From NCBI GenBank assembly GCA_944472155.2, contig OX235272.1, positions 4,758,354 to 4,822,353 of the forward strand: DNA of 64,000 nucleotides, in the 5' to 3' direction. The DNA is from Trichobilharzia szidati (lineage: Eukaryota > Platyhelminthes > Trematoda > Strigeidida > Schistosomatidae). Below, one piece after another: positions 1 through 11,290 of this stretch; the first letter of the stretch is position 1; the number at the start of each line of letters is the position of its first letter. The position numbers and the translations under genes were made by a program. The notes under the pieces are model-generated. The model was not told where the DNA came from, did no database searches, and was given only the letters and a program-made list of their open reading frames with translations.

Positions 1-463
1 ACGCTGATTGATAGAAATTAATCTAGGCTGATTCAACGACCGATCACAGCTGACCTAGACGTGGACAAATATGATTCGCAGACAAGTGGCTCGCATTTCC
101 GAGAAATATCGAAAACGAGAAAGCAGAAGACTGCGTTTGTTTACAAACAACCAATCAGAAGACCTCCTTCTTTCTGCGGGCAGAAGCCTACTAATGTACG
201 TAAAATACATATAAATACCTGTTGATTTTCGTAATAAAACTGATCTGCTGCCAGCCTTGTCTTCTGTTGTAACAATAGTTCTCTAATAGTACGTCTATGT
301 TTACACGATATGATCAATGCCATTTCATCATTCTTATCATTATTGTTGTTATTTGTGGCTACATGGCACCCTTACACTAAAATATCATCGATCCAAATAA
401 CAGTACAGGGAATATAATTTTCCACAATAAAAAAAGACAGTGAGATAATTAAATAAAACTTAC

Positions 464-693
464 GTTTAACAGATTGTGAATCAGTTTCAGTTTCACGTTT
501 TTTCCTCTTGTTAATACTTTTAGATTTTTGACAAGTGCCCTTCGAATTCACTTTATACGGGGAATTGTGTTTTGTTGAAGTTAATCGTTTTGTGTACATG
601 AACATTTTATGCCAAGATCGTTTACGGTCTTTCTTTGTGGATTGTTGTCTGTCAGTCTGAGTTGAAATCATGTCGACTGGTTGAAATGCAGAT
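464..693 (-). CDS. Probable exon of TEX14-like pseudokinase gene (basic tail)
   Basis: A 230-base exon between an acceptor ATTAATTTAG and a perfect GTAAGT donor. Product is basic (DRQQSTKKDRKRSWHKMF, then NKRKKRETETDSQSVK), with an Arg/Lys cluster that could act as a nuclear-localisation or RNA-binding patch; no domain recognised. There is no stop between the acceptor and the first Met, so it reads as an internal exon rather than a first exon. Its one-base start fits the two-base end of exon 5557-5804. It ends one base into a codon, so at least one more exon lies beyond the left edge of the window. It could be part of a separate downstream gene if 5553 is the true stop. Confidence 0.55.
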
Positions 694-1089
694 CTAAATT
701 AATACATCAATAAGGTCAATATGAAAGAAAAATCAATATTGATCGGTTACGTCTACATAGTGATAAACACGGAGTAATGCATTACTACTCTTATAGAGTA
801 CAATGTCATACTAAGCAGCATGGTCTCATCTAATACTACTATATATGGCACAGTTGGAGGTGTCAAAGGTAGGAACGGAAAAGCAACACACACGCACCTT
901 CATTCCTCTTCTGAAATCAGTGTGGAAATCTTCTACACTCAGCAAAAAGGAACACCATCTTCAATACTAATTTCAAGTCAGTGTTTTGACGAAATTTTCA
1001 GAAACATTTCAATATGAGACCATAAGGTCATTTCGTTTTGAAAAGTATTCAAATCACAGAATTTGTGCATGATCTGTCTAATTTTTGAT

Positions 1090-1420
1090 GTGGTTTTGGA
1101 TGTGTGGCGGCTCTGCGTGTTCGATCATCGCTGTCTCCGCTGGACTGCTTGCGTTCGATAGCATCATCGCGTGAGTAGTTCTGAGGTTCGGCGGCGTGTG
1201 TCTGAACACAGTGGAGATCACCATTCGTTGGGTGGAAACACCGGCTCCGGTGGCTTGGACATGTGCTGCGAATGTTATCCCAGAGGCTTCCGTACAGGTC
1301 TCTGTTCGCTAGCCAGCCTTGGGAGGGTGTCAGTCCATGACGTAGCGTCGTGGAATGAAGGATTTTTGTGCTAGATTAGCATCGGCGGGTGCGTAACGAC
1401 TCCCTGGTTGGGGTCCGAGA
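1090..1420 (+). mobile_element. RTE-B-like retrotransposon, C-terminal fragment
   Basis: Worn fragment of a non-LTR retrotransposon polyprotein end. Read with frameshifts it gives VFDHRCLR, then KHRLRWLGHVLRM and QRLPYRSLFAS, the schistosome RT C-terminal signature also present at 34.65 kb. Stops and frameshifts break it; it is dead. Confidence 0.6.
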
Positions 1421-1679
1421 GAGAGCTCGAATCGATGGCTCGAAGCGTTATCGGATATGGCCAAGAATCGTAATCAAAGGCGAACGTGTTGCAATTCCGT
1501 TCTTTCTTATCTTCCCGATGACAGTTGACGAATACTGTTTGAACTTGTTAAGTATGACTGTTTTCCTTCCTGATGAAGTTCTTTATCCGTTCTCTACTTA
1601 TATTTTTACTTCTAATCTATGGTGTTTTATTATTATCGTTTGGCGCATCTCCTTGGTGCCATATTGCACCAAGGTTTTG

Positions 1680-1905
1680 TTCTCTGAGCTAGCTGGACAG
1701 TTTATTTGCAGAAATTCCGCTGCTCTACTAGGAAACATCTTCAGAGCATACTTCAATTCATTGAAGTGAGCTTTTCGATTTCTCCACGAGTTCATAAGTC
1801 ATCTCTCCTAGTGGTTGGCTTTGGACGTGATTGGTTGTTTTTGTGTGTTTTCACACCCTCTAGACTACTTGAATTGGTATTGGTGTTGGTTGTTTCCTTG
1901 ACCTA
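1680..1905 (-). mobile_element. PLE-A 3' fragment
   Basis: Reverse complement of the 3' part of the Penelope-like copy at 7.85-8.1 kb: shared stretches include the region coding for GVKTHKNNQSRS and the terminal CTAGTAG hairpin. It holds a worn version of the PLE-A hammerhead-like hairpin (CTGAAGA near 1741). No intact ORF. Confidence 0.6.
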
Positions 1906-2244
1906 AATCTATAAATCCATTCATTCTTCGCAAAAAACTATATACTACTGATTAAGTCGGATAAGTAGTCGCATATCAGCCAGCAGTACTTGTTAGCCAG
2001 AGAGTGGTGATCTAAGCGCCGGTCGGCCGTTTCACTAGTAATAGCACATAGTGTTATGCAAATTTGCTTGTTTTCTTTGATTACTGTTCGTGGCATCAAG
2101 CATATAACATATGGTGATCGGAATAACTTTGGTTTTCAATGGAAACTACTGTAAAACTTCACCACAAGAACTGTGTGTAAATTGCAAATCGTTAACCAGT
2201 TTGCAAATTGTGGATTTGATTTATGCATATCTATCTATCTATCA

Positions 2245-3651
2245 AAGAAAGGCGACTTAGGACTCTGCAAGAACTGGCGAGGAATCATGCTCCTGTCGAC
2301 TCCAAGTAAAATTCTGGGTCGTATCATCCTGGAGAGAATAAAGGACGCACTGGATACAGAACTCCGACCAGAACAAGCTGGATTCAGGAAAGGCAAATCA
2401 TGTTCTGAACAAATTGCAACTCTACGCATCATCATCACAGAACAAAGCATGGAATGGCAATCAAACCTCTACCTCAACTTTATAGATTCTGAGAAGGCCT
2501 TCGACAGCGTTGACCGCGAAGTAATTTGGAAACTTCTCAAGTACTACGGCGTACCCCAAATATTCATCAACCTTATTCAACAGCTGTATGACAACGGCAC
2601 ATGTCAAGTGATCCACAACGGAAAACTCACTCAGTGAGGCGTTTGGAGTAAACACAGGAGTCAGACAAGGGTGCTGATTATCACCAATGATATTCCTAAT
2701 TGTGGTGGACTGGATTATGCGTCAGACAGTGGGAAACGAGAAGACAGGGATATCCTGGACCGACGTGAAGAACCTAGAAGACCTAGATTTCGCGCGTGGA
2801 TGATTTATCTTTGATGTCACACAAAATCGAAGACTTACAAGCGAAAACCGAAAAACTGGTCGAAGAAGCAGCAAAGGCAGGACTGCAGGTGAACATAGAC
2901 AAGACGGAGGTCATGAAAATAACCAACCAACAACAACAACAGCATCAACAACATCCAGCGCCAATCACCATCAACGGGAGGGATTTGAAAGAGGTTACTT
3001 CATTCACTCACTTATCTAGGGAGCATTGTCTCAACTACAGGAGGAGGAGGAACGGACGAGGATGTCAAATCGAGAATCGGGAAGGCGAGAAACACATTCA
3101 TCAACCTGAAACCAATCTGGAAATCTTCCTCACTCAACTCAGCATCAACAACAAAATTCGGATTTTCAATACAAACGTCAAGTCAGTCAGTCAGTTCTTC
3201 TATACGGATGGATCAGAAACTTGGCGGGTCACAAAGAATATTTCCAACAGCCTGTCGCAGACCTTTATCAACAACTAACTGTCTTTGGTCTATACTGAAG
3301 ATCAGATGGCCGGAAAGAATCACCAACAAGAAACTATGGGAACAAACAAAACAAGAAGCAATCGCCCAACAAATATGCAGGAGAAAGTGGAGGCGGATTG
3401 AACACTCGCTGAGGAGGCCGTTGGGTGACATCGCGCGTCAGGCCATAGCTCGAGTGGAACCCGAAAGGGAAGTGGCGAGTGAGACGTCAGTGCAAGGGTG
3501 GCATGGAGGAGATCGTGTGAAGAGGAGTTGAAACAGTATGGATTAACATGGATGCAGGTGAAAAGTACAGCAGAAGACAGAAGCAAGTGGAGACGTGCAG
3601 TTGAAGTCCTATGTTCCACTAGGAACCCAAGGGAACAATAATAATAATATC
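2245..3651 (+). mobile_element. RTE-A non-LTR retrotransposon, 5'-truncated, RT domain to (AAT)n tail
   Basis: The best-preserved RTE-A reverse transcriptase in the window, though inactive. The product begins KKGDLGLCKNWRGI, passes through RPEQAGFRKGKSC and DSEKAFDSVDREVIW (RT motif with catalytic Asp), then a frameshift near 2637. GVRQGC follows in another frame with a stop in place of the usual Leu, and the FADD catalytic box is broken by an inserted CG near 2796. The C-terminal WRRIEHSLRRPLGDI region and the tail CCCAAGGGAACAATAATAATAA end it. The endonuclease half is missing, as is usual for target-primed 5' truncation. The apparent start at 2173 lies in flanking DNA. Confidence 0.85.
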
Positions 3652-4445
3652 TATCCCTTGTGAGTTTTCCAGACAGCTTTTAATTTCTTCAGCGGTACTC
3701 ATCAGAGGTCGAACTCAGGAGGTTTAGATCACACACTGTCATTCGTTTAAGTATTTTGAACTTGCCTGGAAGATAAATCTTCTAGCAAGCTTGTAACAAG
3801 TCATAATTTTAAAGAGAAACTCAGCAAAGTAGTTACTGATGCAACGGATGGTGATGAAGACAGAATAAAAGTCCGGAACTGTGGCACGATTCGGATTAGT
3901 GGCCTCCAAATTACCAACCAGTCCAGGACTCCACCAGCTGAGCTACAAGACCTAAATGTTGAACAGATGATCATTATGCTGAAATTCAAAGTCATCCTGA
4001 CACTAATTCCAGTAGAAACTCGACGGAAGATACTGATACAAGCGCTGCAAGGCACTCAAAAACAGTAGAAAATAAATATGCCAAACTTCTAATACAACAG
4101 GAATTCCTCTTTTTGAACAGCTTCATTCCATCTTTCATATCATGTAAAAAATCGAAATATTTTGGTGTGGTTATGTCCTTTGAACTGGTTGGTGGTTGAA
4201 ATGTGAAACTTTTATTGTCCTTCTAGATAATACCTTAAGTTCTTCCTTCAATGGGAAGTGAACCTTTTAGAATTCACCCTGGATTTCCTTTTCAACTTTG
4301 AATCCAAGAACATCAATTAGCTGTCAACAGATATCACATATATGTCTTCATATCAATATTTTTAAACATTGAAAATATTAAAAATGACAAGGAGTTTTCA
4401 GAAGTCTTGTACTCTGATCTACCTACAGTCAACAAACATGCGGAT

Positions 4446-5235
4446 GTTATTATTATTATTGTTTCCTTTAACTTCTAGAGAAACATAGGGCTTCAGCCGT
4501 GCGTCTCCATTGCGTTCTGTTCTCTGCTAGAGTCTTCAACTGGCTCCAAGTCTGCCCACACGTTTTCATCTCCTCTTCACATGACCTCCTCCATGTCACC
4601 CTTGCACTGACGACCAGCTCGCCGCTTCCCTTTCCGGTTCCACTCGAGCAATGGCCTGTCTAGTGATGTCACTCGATGCATTGTTTCCTCAGAGTATGGC
4701 CAGCCAATCCATCTCCATTTCTTCTTGCCTATTTGTTTCACAATCGGTTCCTGCTGAGTTGGTTCGCTCATTGCCAGAGATCCCTGTTGCTGATCTCTTC
4801 TGGTCATCTGATCTTGAGTATTGAGCGAAGAAAACTGTTAATGAAGGTCTGTAGTTTGTTTGAGATGCTCTTTATGACGCGCAGTGCAAGTTTCTGATCC
4901 GTATAGTAGAACTGACTGACTTCACATTGGAGTTGAAAATCCGAATCTTATTTTTGATGCTGAATACTGTTGACCTCCACACAGACTTGAGAGTAGTGAA
5001 AGCTTGTCTTGCTTTTCCGATTCTTGCTTAGATATCCTCGTCAGTTCCGCCCGCCTGTATTCGGAACGATGCTTCCCAGGTAGACAAGGGAGGTTGTTTC
5101 TTTCAGCTTCCTCCCATTTATGCTGATTGTTTTCTGTTGTTGCTGTTGGTGGTGTTGCCCAGGAATATTCATCACCTCTGTTTTATCTATGTTCACCTGA
5201 AGTCCTATCTTTGATGCTTCTTCTGCGGATGTAGA
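4446..5235 (-). mobile_element. RTE-A copy, 3' end
   Basis: Begins (on the minus strand) in the Gln-rich linker after the RT domain and ends at the (AAT)n tail at 4446. Codes the C-terminal QQEPIVKQIGKKKWRWIGWPYSEETM segment with frameshifts. Same subfamily as 54757-55605 and 60005-60640 (shared TQQEPIV). Confidence 0.8.
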
Positions 5236-5556
5236 TCAAATTTATCATTCCATGAATAACACGTCATTAGATCAAAAGGTCAAATGCCAATTCAACGAAG
5301 AAACGACAGACACTAGCACAAATTAACGCTAGGTTAAGACAAAAATTCCCAAGGCCGTCATTCACAGTCATCGCCTTCAGAAAAAACAGCTATATTATTC
5401 TTAAGATGTTATCTAGGAGGACGATGAAACATCCGTAATTAACAACCATAATTAAAACCATTCATCTGTACTATAAGTCTTCTCCATTATGACTTCAAAA
5501 TCGTGAGTTTTTACTTTTAAAAAGCAGAAGTTGAATATTACAGAAAAAGAAATTAC

Positions 5557-5804
5557 TTTTCTCTATTTGCTGTTGTCGCTGCCATTGCCGATATAAGTGA
5601 ATCACTTCTATCACCGCGTGAAGTGTTAATTCTTTGAACAGAAGCATCTGAAGTATTATTTTCTGACTTTTGAAGATGTTTCGCCTTCTCTGAATTGAGA
5701 AACGATCGATGCGTACTAGAATTCAGGGGTTCACTACGCCTGAACAGCTTCAACGCTGGCTTTTTCGACTGTTCTTTACTCTCAGTCGATGAAACTGACA
5801 ATTT
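5557..5804 (-). CDS. Exon of TEX14-like pseudokinase gene (Ser/Lys-rich C-terminal region)
   Basis: A 248-base exon, 82 codons plus two bases, beginning after TTTTTATCCTTCTTGCAG. The product is low-complexity and hydrophilic, Ser-, Lys- and Asn-rich (SSTESKEQSKKPALK, SDSLISAMAATTANRE). It starts in phase 0, matching the exon at 20717-20902. Two endings are possible: a TAA at 5553-5555, making this the last coding exon, or a weak GTAATT donor at 5556, which leaves two bases that pair with the one-base start of exon 464-693. Phase agreement favours splicing on, but a transcript is needed to decide. About 15 kb of repeat-filled intron lies upstream. Confidence 0.65.
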
Positions 5805-5912
5805 CTGCAAGAAGGATAAAAAGGAATTGGTTTGAAAATAAAGGAAATTAAAAAAATCAACTTATGAGGATTTGTCGCATATATGCTGTAAAACACAACA
5901 GATCTGAAGACA

Positions 5913-6214
5913 TTATAAGTTAACTGGTGGATGGTGACTAGCAGTGGAATCCAGGACAACACGCATTTCGTCTTATTTGGATGAACCTGAACATCATCAC
6001 TTACTGAGGAATGCAGGTACCTCCAGTCGACGAGTCCCAAATTGGACGAAATGCGCGTTATCCTAGATTCCACTGCATGTTACCATCCACCAATTAACTC
6101 CTAATTACATGCCCAGGCGTCGTCGAAGCATCTGCTCAAGGAGCCGACATGTCAACCTGAGACCGAGCACTTCGGTCCAATCAATCGACGGGAAAATTTA
6201 AAATTGAATTAAAT
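5913..6214 (+). mobile_element. Sm-alpha SINE copy, twin-primed (inverted 5' part plus direct 3' part)
   Basis: Flanked by the 13-bp direct repeat AGATCTGAAGACA (5900-5912 and 6215-6227). The first part (about 5913-5980) is Sm-alpha ribozyme sequence in inverse orientation; the rest is direct, running through the ribozyme, the CCGACATGTCAACCTGAGAC segment and the end TTTAAAATTGAATTAAAT. This is the layout left by twin priming during target-primed reverse transcription. Confidence 0.8.
6013..6076 (+). ncRNA. Sm-alpha hammerhead ribozyme (mutated core)
   Basis: Hammerhead layout of the schistosome Sm-alpha element: stem I CTCCAG with CTAGAT, core TCGACGA (consensus CTGACGA), stem II GTCC..GGAC, then GAAA and a short ATGCGCG stem III. 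The core change suggests it is inactive. Confidence 0.6.
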
Positions 6215-6274
6215 AGATCTGAAGACACTTGAAAGTAAAAACCCAAATTCTTTCAATTTATTTGTATGATTTCA

Positions 6275-6460
6275 AGTTGGCTAGCAGATCGATATCAGTC
6301 AGAGAACCATTAAAAATAGTTTGGGGGACTCCTCATTAGTCCGCATCCAACACCCAAGGATAGCACGAACCCATTTACTATTCAGCCACTGAGATGGATT
6401 CCTGCGGTCCATGAATTCTAACTCCCATCAATTCGTGATTTATAACGCCGCCGCAGCTAA
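6275..6460 (-). repeat. SINE-B (tRNA-like SINE), partial
   Basis: Minus copy with the 3' module (TATCAGTCAGAGAACCATT), a decayed B-box region and the 5' module CATGAATTCTAACT. The ribozyme-related middle is mostly lost. Confidence 0.6.
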
Positions 6461-6824
6461 ACTCTAGACCTAGTAAACTGCCGTATAGATCTAATATCTT
6501 GATTCATCTAAAGAATTTACGATGTGGATTTCATCACGGTCCGAAATCTTTCAAAACCCAGCACCAGCGAATAGATGTTTCATCCCAGCTTTAGACTCTT
6601 CAGATGACAGTAGTAGGAGAGCATTTGGGAAAGTTCTATACAAATAATCATTCAGATTTTCAGTTGCTGTATAGCAGATAAAGTATCAAGACAATATACC
6701 TCAAGAGTTAATACTAATTGAAGAACTGTTAAACTATTCCTTCATATTATTCAATTCTTCAATAATACGCACTAATATCTTTATAGGAAAGAATGTAAAG
6801 ACAAATATTTTATCCCTAGTTGGA

Positions 6825-6990
6825 TCACGAACTGGTATCAGTTGGAAATACCACAGGAATACAAGGAGTACTGGAGAACTGTTTGGTCCTGGCTTATGAG
6901 TCTTCAGCAGTAAGTGTCCATAATCGCCCCAAAGCTTTCTGTTTATTACGCTAGCCCAATGAGTATTCGGCTAGTCAGATGGAATCTAGT
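6825..6990 (-). repeat. SINE-B, degenerate
   Basis: Minus copy recognised by AGTACTGGAGAACTGTTTGGTCC followed by ACTCTTCAGCAGTAAGTG. The rest is worn. Confidence 0.45.
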
Positions 6991-7284
6991 GGGCACCAAT
7001 TTTTAAAGTTAGTGATACATGGCGTCACTATTATCCAATGCCATAGGCGAGAATCTGTCTTTACATCCAACTTATTGGAGACTGTTAGTCACACTACTTC
7101 TCATTAGAAATCTTGGAACTTCCTCCGCTTATCAGTCAATAATTAACACTGGGTTAATTTTTGAAATTTCGAATCAACTCACACAGATCAAATACTGAAC
7201 TACAACAGCAACAATCCAATAACACACAAAAGGAATTGCATACAAACACTATTCAAGAGGGCCAGGACTCATCGCAGCACTCCC

Positions 7285-8150
7285 AACTAAAGGAAAATTG
7301 AAGAAAGATATCTCATGGACGTCTTCCAAAAGAATGGATATCCACGGAATTTCATCAAAAGACATATACCCCTAAGCCAACTTATCAAACCAAAAGCCCC
7401 CAAGGAAAGCACAAAGAAAACCACCCTGCCATGTATAAAGGATATATCAGAAATCACTGCAAGACTCGTCAAACCTTTAGGAATCGACGTCGCACACAAA
7501 CCAACAAAGCCAAGTCACGCAGCTGACACTGTGTCAACCAAAAGACTCAACAGCGAAAGAAGATAAAACCAACATCATCTACAAAATAAATTGTAACAAC
7601 TGCGAAAAATACTACATTGGACAAACTGGATGTCCCCTTTGTCTTCGTATCCACGATCATAAGCTAGCCGTCAAAAGATATGACATCCACCCCCTCATAT
7701 CACTACATACAGACAACCACGGGCATCAGTTCGATTGGGACAATTTTCAAAAATTAAACAGAGGAAACATCAAAAATGCAAAAGAATTTTTAGAAGCTTG
7801 GTATTCCAGTGAATCATCAATCAATAGACACATTGAGACAGACAAAATTTATCAACCAGTAAGAAATAAACGTCACACACAAATGGTCGAAATTCAAGTC
7901 AAAGAAACAATCAGTTCCAACACAAATAGCCTAGAAGGTGTGAAAACGCACAAAAACAACCAATCACGTTCAAGGTCACCGGGAGAGATGATTAATAAAC
8001 TCGTGGAGAAATCTAAAAGCTCGCTTCAAATTGAAGTATGCGCTGAAAATGTCACCTAGTAGGGTGATGAAAGTTTCGCAAATTAACTATCCAGCTCAGA
8101 GAACGCAACCACACCAAAATTTCGCCAATATTCTTCTACAGCTGTGTGAG
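7285..8150 (+). mobile_element. Penelope-like element PLE-A, RT C-terminus and GIY-YIG endonuclease, broken
   Basis: A Penelope-like retroelement end. An ORF codes KNGYPRNFIKRH and LPCIKDISEITARLVKPLG, the connector after the PLE reverse transcriptase; a frameshift near 7563 leads to NIIYKINCNNCEKYYIGQTG, the GIY-YIG motif, and then SINRHIETDKIYQPVRN, the rest of the endonuclease. The frame is nearly open to about 8058. The 3' untranslated end holds a hammerhead-like hairpin (8039-8080). The same family appears at 1.68-1.9 (minus), 47.38-47.58, 61.87-62.1 (minus) and 63.0-63.3 kb. The RT core is absent; inactive. Confidence 0.8.
8039..8080 (+). ncRNA. Hammerhead-like hairpin at the PLE-A 3' end
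   Basis: Three-way layout: stem I TGCG with CGCA, core CTGAAAA, stem II TCACC with GGTGA closing on CTAGTAG, then GAAA, a minimal stem III and TTTC before CGCA (an NUH-type site). The core differs from CTGANGA at one position. Activity is unproven. Confidence 0.45.
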
Positions 8151-8164
8151 AAATTTTAAGTCAA

Positions 8165-8375
8165 ATCACCTCGGAAACTGAAAATCCTAGGTTCGATATC
8201 GCCGTCACCCTCCGCAAAAGGAGGGAGCATTATGGATGCTTATGGTAGAAGACTCCTAAGATAGGAGGAAATAGCTCTCCAGTACTGACTTGTTTATAGT
8301 GGTTCTCCAAATGATATCATTTCATGATCTCATTTAGAATCAGTTAAATCCCTGTAAATCAATAATTCAACCACT
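8165..8375 (+). repeat. SINE-B, degenerate
   Basis: Contains a B-box-like CCTAGGTTCGATATCGCC, a worn ribozyme-like core, CCAGTACTGAC and the 3' module ending AATCCCTGTAAATCAATA. Confidence 0.5.
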
Positions 8376-8784
8376 GTAGTGGAAGTCTAGCACTCTCTGA
8401 CTTAAGAAATTCCTTCTGCACGCAGAACTCAGGTTTTAATATATGCACAGTCATGGATTCTGAAATTTTCAGAAGCTAGATTCTCGCATTCTTGCAAGCT
8501 TCACATGTATGCTACCGATAAATCAAAAATTAGTTTGCCAGTTCATTTGGTGTCTGAAACAGACCCGCAGAAAAAAGACGTTTATCCTCCTTTATAAAGG
8601 CCATGAAGACAGATGCTTGCTGCACCTTATAAGAAGTAGAGTCTAAGTACGACCGAAAAACACAAGGAGTTTGTTAAGTTATCCAATTAACGATGAACAT
8701 TCAACCCGGAATTTTGTTTTTGTCTTTTCACATACCCTAAAATATTTAAGTCCAAATATTCCTGATGAAAACCTTTAGTTACAG

Positions 8785-8985
8785 GATTTCGTCATGAGCA
8801 AGCATTGGATAGAGAACCGTTGGAAGACCTGGGAGTACTACACATCTACTTCGCCCTGGAGTGGGACACTTCATTGATGCACATCCACCGTTAGGTTTCG
8901 AATTCAGGAAATTCCTGTCAGACTATTAAGCCACTGGGAGCCGATCCAGTGGCCCTAGAATTTCAACTTCTGTCAATTCACGATA
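8785..8985 (-). repeat. SINE-B, minus copy of a head-to-head pair
   Basis: Minus copy: 3' module GATTTCGTCATGAGC, then AGAGAACCG, GGGAGTACT, and a worn B box (TTTCGAATTCAGG). Its 5' end faces the 5' end of the plus copy at 9000. Confidence 0.6.
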
Positions 8986-8999
8986 CTGCCGATGACACT

Positions 9000-9290
9000 G
9001 GATGCTGGTTGCGCTATATCTTGAAGTAGAAGAAGTTGAAATTCATGAACCAACATGTCACGTCCTAGTGGCTTAATGGTCAACAGGCTCTCCTTGTAAC
9101 CGGAAGGTCCTGGGTTCGAAGCCTGGTTGCAAGTGCGTACTGATGAATAGTTCCAAACTGGGCTGACGAAACACCTGTCCAGTACTCCGGGGCGGCTTTC
9201 CAACGGTTCTCTAACCGATACTAGGTGAGGCTATTGATGAAGTCTTGTAACCGATCAAATCCCCGCAAACCAATACTTGAAAAAGCTTTA
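9000..9290 (+). repeat. SINE-B, plus copy of a head-to-head pair
   Basis: A box AGTGGCTTAATGGTC, B box CTGGGTTCGAAGCC, then GTACTGATGAATAG..GACGAAACACC..CCAGTACTCC, the ribozyme-related segment, and a 3' end in AACCAATACTTGAA. Confidence 0.75.
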
Positions 9291-9959
9291 GAATAACCTG
9301 CATATTTTTTCTACGATTGATACTAAATGCCGATATTATATTTTGCCGAATAATAAATAAATTAACGTGTATTACATTTAACTTATGATTATTGTTTTAC
9401 TATTTAAACAGAAATGGCGGTTGATTTTATTTTATTTTGAAACAAAATGTGCTATGGCAAAGACAGTAAAACACACACTATAAATTCATAGGCAAAAGTA
9501 AATAAAGTCAGGAAAACGTTCCAGCTGAGTAGTTTATTTCCTCTCCTTCCTATGCAATCATAACTTTACACTCAAATGACAAAAGCGTTTATTAAATCTT
9601 GTACTCCTGGTCTTTCTAATATTTACGTTACTATGGTGATGTTCAGTCCCTTCGTCAGTTATATTGGATCATTATATAACTGGACAAAACCAGACATTAA
9701 CTAGGATTAACAAAGGATAAAACCAAGCCAGAGTACCTAGTGTGATGATAAATGCACAACTGGGCATTACTGCCCCCCTGATGACTGATGAGGAATGATG
9801 ACCTGGTTGGCAGTAGAGCTGTCGTGTCAGACTAGAGAATAAGAGACTGCTGGTTCAAGTTCTGCAACGACTGAGATTTTTATTTCATCTTCAGCCACCA
9901 TCCCTTTCAGTTCCGGATAGAATATACTGCTCCAAGCTTGAGCTCTGAAATTTGAGTAG

Positions 9960-10180
9960 CAGTAATGTTTTTTTTACAAGGTAGGGGTGATAGTCTTACG
10001 ACGAGCCTTCCCTCTTTACTGGGCTTACAACTTGCTGGGAGAGATTTAGGAGTACGTCGGCTGGGGATCGGACCCCTGATCGCTTATGTGGTTGGGGAGC
10101 ATTCTGCTAAGTGCAGATTATTGAAACTGAACTTCGTGGATTTTCACACAGGTTCCTGCGTCTTCTTTGGTGTTATTCAA
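9960..10180 (+). repeat. Unclassified dispersed repeat
   Basis: Shares CCTTCCCTCTTTACTGG, AGGAGTGCG and a GGGGATCGGACC block with 60895-61045, and partly with 53850-53910 and 54520-54580. Probably a 5' or untranslated part of a retroelement; not assigned. Confidence 0.4.
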
Positions 10181-10384
10181 TACTAATCTACGCATGAATG
10201 ACAGTTATATATTCGTACATTCAAATCTATGTGGCAATCCAGTTAACAGTACTACAATGAGGTGATTTTATTTCTAATAAGATATGCATACTACTGAACA
10301 CACGGAGTAGTAGCAAAGTTTATCTATTTTGATAGCGGGCTGTTATCTGTCAAGCAGAGAACCAGAAAAGAACCTATTGCTTAT

Positions 10385-10455
10385 CAAATATTCATAAAGA
10401 AATGGAAATGCACAGAACATGCTCTGAGGAGGCAGATAAGCGACATCACAAGTCA
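10385..10455 (+). mobile_element. RTE-A scrap
   Basis: GAAATGGAAATG..CATGCTCTGAGGAGGC..AGCGACATCAC matches the RTE-A C-terminal coding segment. A SINE-B copy begins immediately after it. Confidence 0.4.
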
Positions 10456-10665
10456 TGGGCCATTAAATCGGGTCCCAGTGGCTGAATCGTATATGAGCTA
10501 GCTTGCCTTGTAACCGGAAGGTCTTGAATTCGAACATGTTGTGGTGGGTGCATACTGCCGATGATTCTTAAACTAGGACGAAACAGCTGTCCAGTACTCC
10601 AGTGCTGGTTTTCAATTGTTTTCTAGCTTATATCAATCCGTGATCAACTAGTAAAACCTATTATT
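10455..10665 (+). repeat. SINE-B
   Basis: A box GTGGCTGAATCGT, decayed B box, then CATACTGCCGATGATTC..GGACGAAACAGC..CCAGTACTCC and the TATCAATC 3' module. Confidence 0.7.
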
Positions 10666-11074
10666 ACAATTATTAACAGTTGGTCAACAAAAAACCTACT
10701 GTCCTGGGGAAAAAATTACCTAAACAACTTGAACTACGCCCCATTTGATGTCCGCCTTACTTCGGAGTAAAATATTAAATCAATTTGACCAATACTAGTT
10801 TTATACTATAAGACATGATAAATGATAATGACATACGTTAAAAATATTCACTCCATGAAAACCGAATCAATCAAAAATACCCGTGAAATTATTGGACGAC
10901 TAGTCAATCTAGTTACAATTTAAAAACCTATAAGCCTCTGCACATATTTACGCCGTTCCACCACGTGGAAAATCAGAAATGCACTGGCAAGCATACCTAG
11001 CATGAAAGTAAAAGGTATGTCAGAGGTTAGGAGTGGATTTCAAACTCTACGCTCCTATTTTGTTTGAATTTTTC

Positions 11075-11290
11075 TGTTATTACAAAGGAGATCGTTGAAT
11101 GACATCATACGCCAGACAGCCCTTCAAGTGGAAGCAGAATGAGAAATGACAAGTTGGACGACCGAGGATAACATTGAGGATATTGTGTCAGAATATGAAA
11201 GCTTATAGACAGTTGTAGACCTGGTTAAAGGAAACTCCAAAGAACACAGTAGAATTGTAATGTGCTTCTGAATCCCTAATTTCCATTCAG
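11075..11290 (+). mobile_element. RTE-A C-terminal fragment, degenerate
   Basis: Worn copy: TGACATCATACGCCAGAC, GTGGAAGCAGAATG, AAGCTTATAGACAG and ACACAGTAGAATTG follow the order of the RTE-A 3' coding end. Confidence 0.5.

Larger units (their letters stand above)
694..5556 (-). other. Intron or intergenic stretch between the last two exons
   Basis: Bounded by a weak GTAATT donor and a TTTAG acceptor on the minus strand. It holds an RTE-B piece (1.1-1.4 kb), a PLE-A piece (1.7-1.9 kb) and two opposed RTE-A copies (2.2-3.65 and 4.45-5.2 kb). From 3.66 to 4.44 kb I recognise nothing. If 5553-5555 is the true stop, this is intergenic. Confidence 0.45.

Noticed and set aside
2173..2637. Complete gene beginning at the Met at 2173
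   Set aside because: RT homology starts at about 2245; the earlier residues come from flanking DNA at the truncation point.
9780..9900. tRNA gene (GGCAGTAGAGC ... CTGGTTCAAGTTCTGC)
   Set aside because: Box-like words only; no cloverleaf with acceptor pairing could be drawn.
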